From NCBI GenBank assembly GCA_028876585.1, contig JAGWRL010000110.1, positions 1 to 20,808 of the forward strand: DNA of 20,808 nucleotides, written 5' to 3'. The notes below the pieces were generated by a model that saw only the letters and a list, made by a program, of their open reading frames with translations, had not been told where the DNA came from and did not search any database. Made by a program: the position numbers and the translations under genes. The stretch's first letter is position 1; every line of letters begins with the position of its first letter. Below, piece by piece: positions 16,903 to 20,808 of the stretch. The stretch is from Pseudomonadota bacterium (lineage in GTDB: Bacteria > Pseudomonadota > Alphaproteobacteria > Rhizobiales > Beijerinckiaceae).

Positions 16903-17495
16903 AACTTCACCTTCGGCGCGTCCTGCGATTCCGGCGTCGCGGTGAACTCGGCCATCGGCTTGTTGCGGGAATAGAAGGTCGAGGCCCAGATCACGCCGGG
17001 AAAGGTCCGCAACTCGGTGTTATAGGCCTGCACCGCGCCGATATAGTCGCGCCGCGCCACCGCGATGCGGTTTTCCGTGCCTTCGAGCTCGCTTTGCAGG
17101 CTGAGGAAATTCGCGTTCGACTTGAGGTCGGGATAGTTCTCGCTCACCGCCAGCAGCCGCCCCAGCGCGCCGCTGAGCGCGTTCTGCGCGTCCTGCATCG
17201 CCTTGACCTTGGCCGGGTCGGTCAGGTCATTGGCGTCGATGTGGATCGAGGTCGCCTTGGCGCGCGCTTCCGTCACCGCCACCAGCACGTCCTTTTCCTG
17301 CTTGGCGTAGCCCTGCACCGTGGCGACGAGATTGGGAATCAGGTCGGCGCGGCGCTGATATTGATTCTCGACGTCGGCCCAGCGCGCCTTCGCGCTCTCC
17401 TCCAGCGTCGGAATGGTGTTGACGCCGCAGGACGCCAGCGACAGCGACAGCGCAAAGACCAGCGCCGGCGCGCGCAGACGATTTAAACTCGGCAT
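16899..17495 (-). CDS. lemA: LemA family lipoprotein
   Basis: This is a 198-residue protein. The N-terminus is a lipoprotein signal with lipobox LASC and Cys23. The rest is the helical LemA domain: a YQRRADLIPNLVATVQGYA segment, an EARAKA coiled-coil helix, SENYPDLKSNANFLSLQSEL, and the family's AYNTELRTFPG signature near the end. I start at ATG 17495 because GGAG lies eight bases upstream; a TTG at 17516 has no support. LemA proteins occur next to TPM/YgcG genes in many bacteria, and here two TPM genes follow with overlapping ends. The function in bacteria is not settled. A promoter is not clear in the 161-base gap to the divergent MFS gene, which contains a small TGTCGC/GCGACA hairpin (17578-17593). 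Confidence 0.93.
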   Translation of the reverse strand: MPSLNRLRAPALVFALSLSLASCGVNTIPTLEESAKARWADVENQYQRRADLIPNLVATVQGYAKQEKDVLVAVTEARAKATSIHIDANDLTDPAKVKAMQDAQNALSGALGRLLAVSENYPDLKSNANFLSLQSELEGTENRIAVARRDYIGAVQAYNTELRTFPGVIWASTFYSRNKPMAEFTATPESQDAPKVKF

Positions 17496-17656
17496 GAATC
17501 GGGCTCCGTGGCGCAAAATTCAGGGTCGCGGCGGACAGCGACGCCTCGACCGCGTCCCGCCGCGCCGTTCGCGCCGCTGTCGCTTGCGCGACATTCTACG
17601 GCGATTTTCCGGCAAGTCCAGTGACGAGCCACCCTCCGGCGCCGTAACAGACGCGG

Positions 17657-18868
17657 GTGGCTTCCTCCCCCGAACGCGCCCTCGCCTTCCTGCTGCCGAC
17701 CGCGATCGGCCTCTACGCCTGTTTTCAGGGCGTGCAGGCGATTTTCGCGCCGGACCGGATCGAATCGATCGCCCCGGCCGCCAAGGTCGCCGACATGGCG
17801 TGGCTGACGGTGATCTGCGCCGCCACCGGCGTCGCCGGCCTCGTCGTCATCGGCGCCGCGTCTGACGCCACCACCGGCCGGTTCGGCCGCCGCGCGCCCT
17901 GGCTCGCCGGCATGGCCGCGCTGTCGCTCGCCTTCGCCGCGCTGCTGTCGCAGCAATGGACGGTCGGCGGCGTCGCGGTCTGGTACGGCGCCTTGTGGTT
18001 CTCGCTCAACGGCTTTCAGGCCGCGTTGCTGGCGATCGCGCCGGACCGCGTGCCGGAGCGGCTGCGCGCCCGCGCCTCGTTCATGTTCGCCGTCGCCGGC
18101 CCGATCGGCGGCCTGCTTGGCGTCAATCTCGCCGCGCATCTGCCGCCGGTCTACGGCTATCTCGTGCTCTACGGCTTTCTCGGGCTGACGACGGCGCTGT
18201 TTCTCGCCTTCGCCGCCGAGGGGCGGTTCGAGGGCGCAGCGCCGCCGCGCGCCGCCGCCGGCCGGCTGCGTCTGGCCGCGTTGACCAGCTTCGCCGCCCA
18301 CGATTTCGCGCTGGCGTGGACGTTCCGCCTGTTGATGTTCTCCGCGCAATTCGCGATCAACAACTATCTGCTCTACATCCTGCGCGATTATGTCGGCGAG
18401 GCGGGGCTGCCCGGCCACGACGCCCGCAACGCCACCGGGCTGATAGGCGCCGTGCGCACGGCGACGACGCTGATCGCCATTTTCGCCGGTCATTTCATCG
18501 CCGCGCGTACCTCGCGCCGCCGCGTCTTCGCGCAAGGCTATGCGGCGTTGATGTCGCTGGCGATGCTGGCGCCGGCGCTGTCGCAGAGTTGGACCGCCAT
18601 GCTTGTTTTCGCCGGCCTCGGCGGCCTCGCCATGGGCGGCTACGCCGTCGTCGACCTTACGCTGATGTCGCGCGTGCTGCCCGATCCGCATACGGCGGGG
18701 CGCGATCTCGCTCTTCTGGTGATGGCGGGCGCGACGGCGCAATTCGTCGCGCCGACGATGGCGAACCTGCTGATCGGCGCGTTCGGTTATCCCGCCTTGT
18801 TCATCGCCAGCGCCGCGGTCACGGTCGCCGCCGGCTTCCTCGTCGGCCGCCTGCGCAGCGTCGATTAG
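17657..18868 (+). CDS. MFS transporter
   Basis: This is a 403-residue inner-membrane protein with about 12 hydrophobic segments in two halves. The conserved loop between helices 2 and 3 reads SDATTGRFGRRAPW (Asp70, Gly74, Arg75, Arg78, Arg79), the variant seen in GPH/SLC45-like sugar or cation symporters rather than in drug exporters. The substrate cannot be told. The start is a GTG at 17657 with no evident Shine-Dalgarno. It is the only plausible start before the first helix, and it lies 161 bases from the divergent lemA gene. The stop is 3 bases from the stop of convergent polA, with no terminator between. A long antisense frame within it is not a gene. Confidence 0.9.
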   Translation: MASSPERALAFLLPTAIGLYACFQGVQAIFAPDRIESIAPAAKVADMAWLTVICAATGVAGLVVIGAASDATTGRFGRRAPWLAGMAALSLAFAALLSQQWTVGGVAVWYGALWFSLNGFQAALLAIAPDRVPERLRARASFMFAVAGPIGGLLGVNLAAHLPPVYGYLVLYGFLGLTTALFLAFAAEGRFEGAAPPRAAAGRLRLAALTSFAAHDFALAWTFRLLMFSAQFAINNYLLYILRDYVGEAGLPGHDARNATGLIGAVRTATTLIAIFAGHFIAARTSRRRVFAQGYAALMSLAMLAPALSQSWTAMLVFAGLGGLAMGGYAVVDLTLMSRVLPDPHTAGRDLALLVMAGATAQFVAPTMANLLIGAFGYPALFIASAAVTVAAGFLVGRLRSVD

Positions 18869-18871
18869 TCG

Positions 18872-20808
18872 TCAATGCGCCTCGTCCCAGTTGGCGGCGG
18901 CGCGCGCGTCGACCAGCAGCGGCACGTCGAGCGCCAGCGCCGGCGCGGGCGCCTGCGACATCACCTTGGCGACCAGCGCGATCGTCGCCTCGGTCTCGCC
19001 CTCCGGGGCCTCGAACACCAGTTCGTCATGCACCTGCAACAACATGCGCGCACTCAACTTGGCCTGCGCCAGCGCCGCGTCCATCCGCGTCATCGCGCGG
19101 CGGATGATGTCGGCGGCCGAGCCCTGGATCGGCGCGTTGATGGCCGCCCGCTCGTTGAAGGCGCGCTCGCTTGGATTGGAGGCGTTGATGCGCGGGAAAT
19201 GGCATTTGCGGCCGAAAATGGTGGTGACGTAGCCATCCGCCCGCGCCCGCTTCTTGGTCGCCTCCATATAGTCGCGGATGCCGGGAAAGCGCTCGAAATA
19301 CTTGCGGATGTAGGCCCCCGCCTCCTCGCGCGGGATGCCGAGTTGATTGGCGAGGCCGAAGGCGGAAATGCCGTAGATGATGCCGAAGTTGATCGCCTTG
19401 GCGCGACGGCGGATTTCGCTCGGCATGCCCGCGATCGGCACGCCGAACATTTCGGAAGCTGTCATGGCGTGAATGTCGAGCCCGTCGGCGAAGGCCTGTT
19501 TCAGCGAGGCGAGATCGGCGATATGGGCGAGCAGCCGCAGTTCGATCTGGCTGTAGTCGGCCGAGATCAGCCTGGTCCCCGCCGCCGCGACGAAGGCGCG
19601 ACGGATGCGCCGCCCCTCCTCGTTGCGCACCGGGATGTTCTGCAGATTCGGCTCCGACGAGGACAGCCGGCCCGTCGTCGTCGAGGCCAGCGCGAAGCTC
19701 GTGTGCACGCGGCCGGTGGTCGGGTTGACATAGCCCGGCAGCGCGTCGGTGTAGGTCGATTTCAGCTTCGACAATTGCCGCCAGTCGAGAATCTTGCGCG
19801 GCAGGACGTGGCCTTCCTCCGCCAGATCCTCCAGCACGCTGGCGTTGGTTGACCACGCCCCGGTCGGCGTCTTTTTGCCGCCCGGCAGCCCCATCTGGCC
19901 AAACAGCACGTCGCTGATCTGCTTGGGGCTCCCGAGATTGAGCGGCCCGCCGACGATCGCTTGTATCTCCGCCTCGATCCGCGCCATGCCCTGCGCGAAC
20001 TCGCCCGACAGGCGCGAGAGAATGTTGCGGTCGATCGCGACGCCGCGCGCCTCCATGCGCGCCAGCGTCGCCACCAGCGGCCGCTCCAGCGTCTCGTAGA
20101 CCGTCGTCAACCCCTCCGCGACCAGCCGCGGCTTCAGCACGCGCCACAACCGCAGCGTGACGTCGGCGTCCTCGGCGGCGTAGGCGGTCGCCCTGTCGAT
20201 CGCCACCCGCGCAAAGCCGATGAAACTGCGGCCGGAGCCGGCGACCTCCGCAAAGGAGATCGGCTTGTGTCCGAGCCAGCGCTCGGAGAGCCCGTCCATG
20301 CCGTGGCCTTCGTTGTGGACGCCGGAATCCAGCACGTAGGACATCAGCATCGTGTCGTCGTAGGGCGCGACCTCGACGCCGCGTTGTTTGAAGATATGCC
20401 AGTCGAATTTGACGTTCTGCCCGACCTTCAACACCTGCCGGGCTTCCAGCAATGGCTTCAGCCGTGCGAGGACGTCCGCCTCGCTCAGTTGATCGGGCAA
20501 CAGCCCGTCGCCGAACAACCCCTCGCCCTGCACATGGTTGATCGGGATGTAGCAGGCCTCGCCCGGCGCGATCGCCAGCGAGGCGCCGACGAGCTCGGCC
20601 CGGATCGGATCGAGCGAGTTGGTCTCGGTGTCGAACGCGACGACGCTGGCCTCGAAGGCGCGCGCGATCCAGCCGTCGAGCTCGGCGAGCGTGCGCACCG
20701 CGGGATATTTGGCGACATCGAAGCCCGCGCCGCGCGCCTCGGCCGCGCGCGCGCTCGCCAGCGCCTTCGGCGTCGGCGCGGTCTCGACCGGCGCGGCGGG
20801 CGCGGGCG
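18872..20808 (-). CDS. polA: DNA polymerase I, C-terminal two-thirds
   Basis: The gene continues past the right edge; 644 residues are visible. Missing is the 5' nuclease domain that should lie to the right. Present, in order, are: a Pro/Ala linker; the 3'-5' exonuclease domain with all its motifs (FDTET, NVKFDWHIFK, YAAEDADVTLRLW), implying working proofreading; and the polymerase domain with TTTGRLSSSEPNLQNIPVR, motif A DYSQIELR, motif B RRAKAINFGIIYG (Phe at the nucleotide-selecting position) and motif C QVHDELVFE. The enzyme fills repair gaps and replaces Okazaki primers. A GTG at 20698 can look like a start, but the frame is open and linker-like to the edge, so it is internal. Confidence 0.98.
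   Translation of the reverse strand, partial: PAPAAPVETAPTPKALASARAAEARGAGFDVAKYPAVRTLAELDGWIARAFEASVVAFDTETNSLDPIRAELVGASLAIAPGEACYIPINHVQGEGLFGDGLLPDQLSEADVLARLKPLLEARQVLKVGQNVKFDWHIFKQRGVEVAPYDDTMLMSYVLDSGVHNEGHGMDGLSERWLGHKPISFAEVAGSGRSFIGFARVAIDRATAYAAEDADVTLRLWRVLKPRLVAEGLTTVYETLERPLVATLARMEARGVAIDRNILSRLSGEFAQGMARIEAEIQAIVGGPLNLGSPKQISDVLFGQMGLPGGKKTPTGAWSTNASVLEDLAEEGHVLPRKILDWRQLSKLKSTYTDALPGYVNPTTGRVHTSFALASTTTGRLSSSEPNLQNIPVRNEEGRRIRRAFVAAAGTRLISADYSQIELRLLAHIADLASLKQAFADGLDIHAMTASEMFGVPIAGMPSEIRRRAKAINFGIIYGISAFGLANQLGIPREEAGAYIRKYFERFPGIRDYMEATKKRARADGYVTTIFGRKCHFPRINASNPSERAFNERAAINAPIQGSAADIIRRAMTRMDAALAQAKLSARMLLQVHDELVFEAPEGETEATIALVAKVMSQAPAPALALDVPLLVDARAAANWDEAH

Noticed and set aside
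17483..18742. 419-codon minus-strand open frame opposite the MFS transporter
   Set aside because: It is Arg/Gln/Gly-rich with no hydrophobic pattern and overlaps the start of lemA in another frame; the MFS helices on the plus strand are clear.

Overview
The window is about 70% GC and looks like chromosomal DNA from an alphaproteobacterium, most likely Hyphomicrobiales (Rhizobiales; possibly a Methylocystaceae/Beijerinckiaceae-type organism). This placement is an inference from the N-terminus of the nitrogen-type phosphotransferase PtsP, from the ptsP-prfA pair, from the cysteine-free ribosomal protein L32 and from codon use. Nearly all of it is housekeeping DNA. I see no CRISPR array, insertion sequence, prophage, tRNA or rRNA, and no clear multi-gene system that is undescribed. 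The unusual signals are mostly non-coding or concern gene starts.

Layout. 1-107: start of a leftward small lipoprotein that runs off the edge. 501-692: rpmF, rightward, facing a leftward cluster across a perfect bidirectional terminator (710-754). That cluster reads leftward from about 6920 to 761: hrcA, an hdeD-like membrane protein, ppdK, a Nudix hydrolase and a PHP phosphoesterase. The gaps are 54, 30, 63 and 10 bases, so it is probably one or two operons joining a heat-shock repressor, an acid/envelope stress protein, C3-C4 carbon metabolism and nucleotide or CoA clean-up. Divergent from hrcA is a YedK/HMCES-type SRAP gene (7021-7686), with a perfect inverted repeat touching its start codon. 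A short leftward secreted protein (7694-7948) follows, then the ptsP-prfA pair (11391 to 8037), which couples nitrogen-PTS phosphorelay and translation termination.

The stretch 11392-11649 holds a good candidate ptsP promoter and precedes a small DUF2934 gene (11650-11874), which converges on htpG (11884-13797). The 329-base gap upstream of htpG is the most interesting non-coding stretch. It carries a candidate heat-shock promoter whose -10 overlaps the only upstream ATG, so a TTG start is preferred. It also has a strong leftward intrinsic terminator with nine Ts, and a second hairpin whose G-U pairs work only on the minus strand. Together these suggest a small structured RNA or a long 3' UTR of the D-Ala-D-Ala carboxypeptidase gene (14127-15431).

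17495 to 15524 is a leftward lemA-TPM-TPM operon with overlapping genes. The signal peptide of the first TPM protein is encoded upstream of any ATG, GTG or TTG codon, pointing to a CTG start that overlaps the lemA stop. The right end holds a rightward MFS transporter (17657-18868) that converges, with 3 bases between the stops, on polA (18872 to beyond the right edge). PolA has complete proofreading and polymerase motifs.
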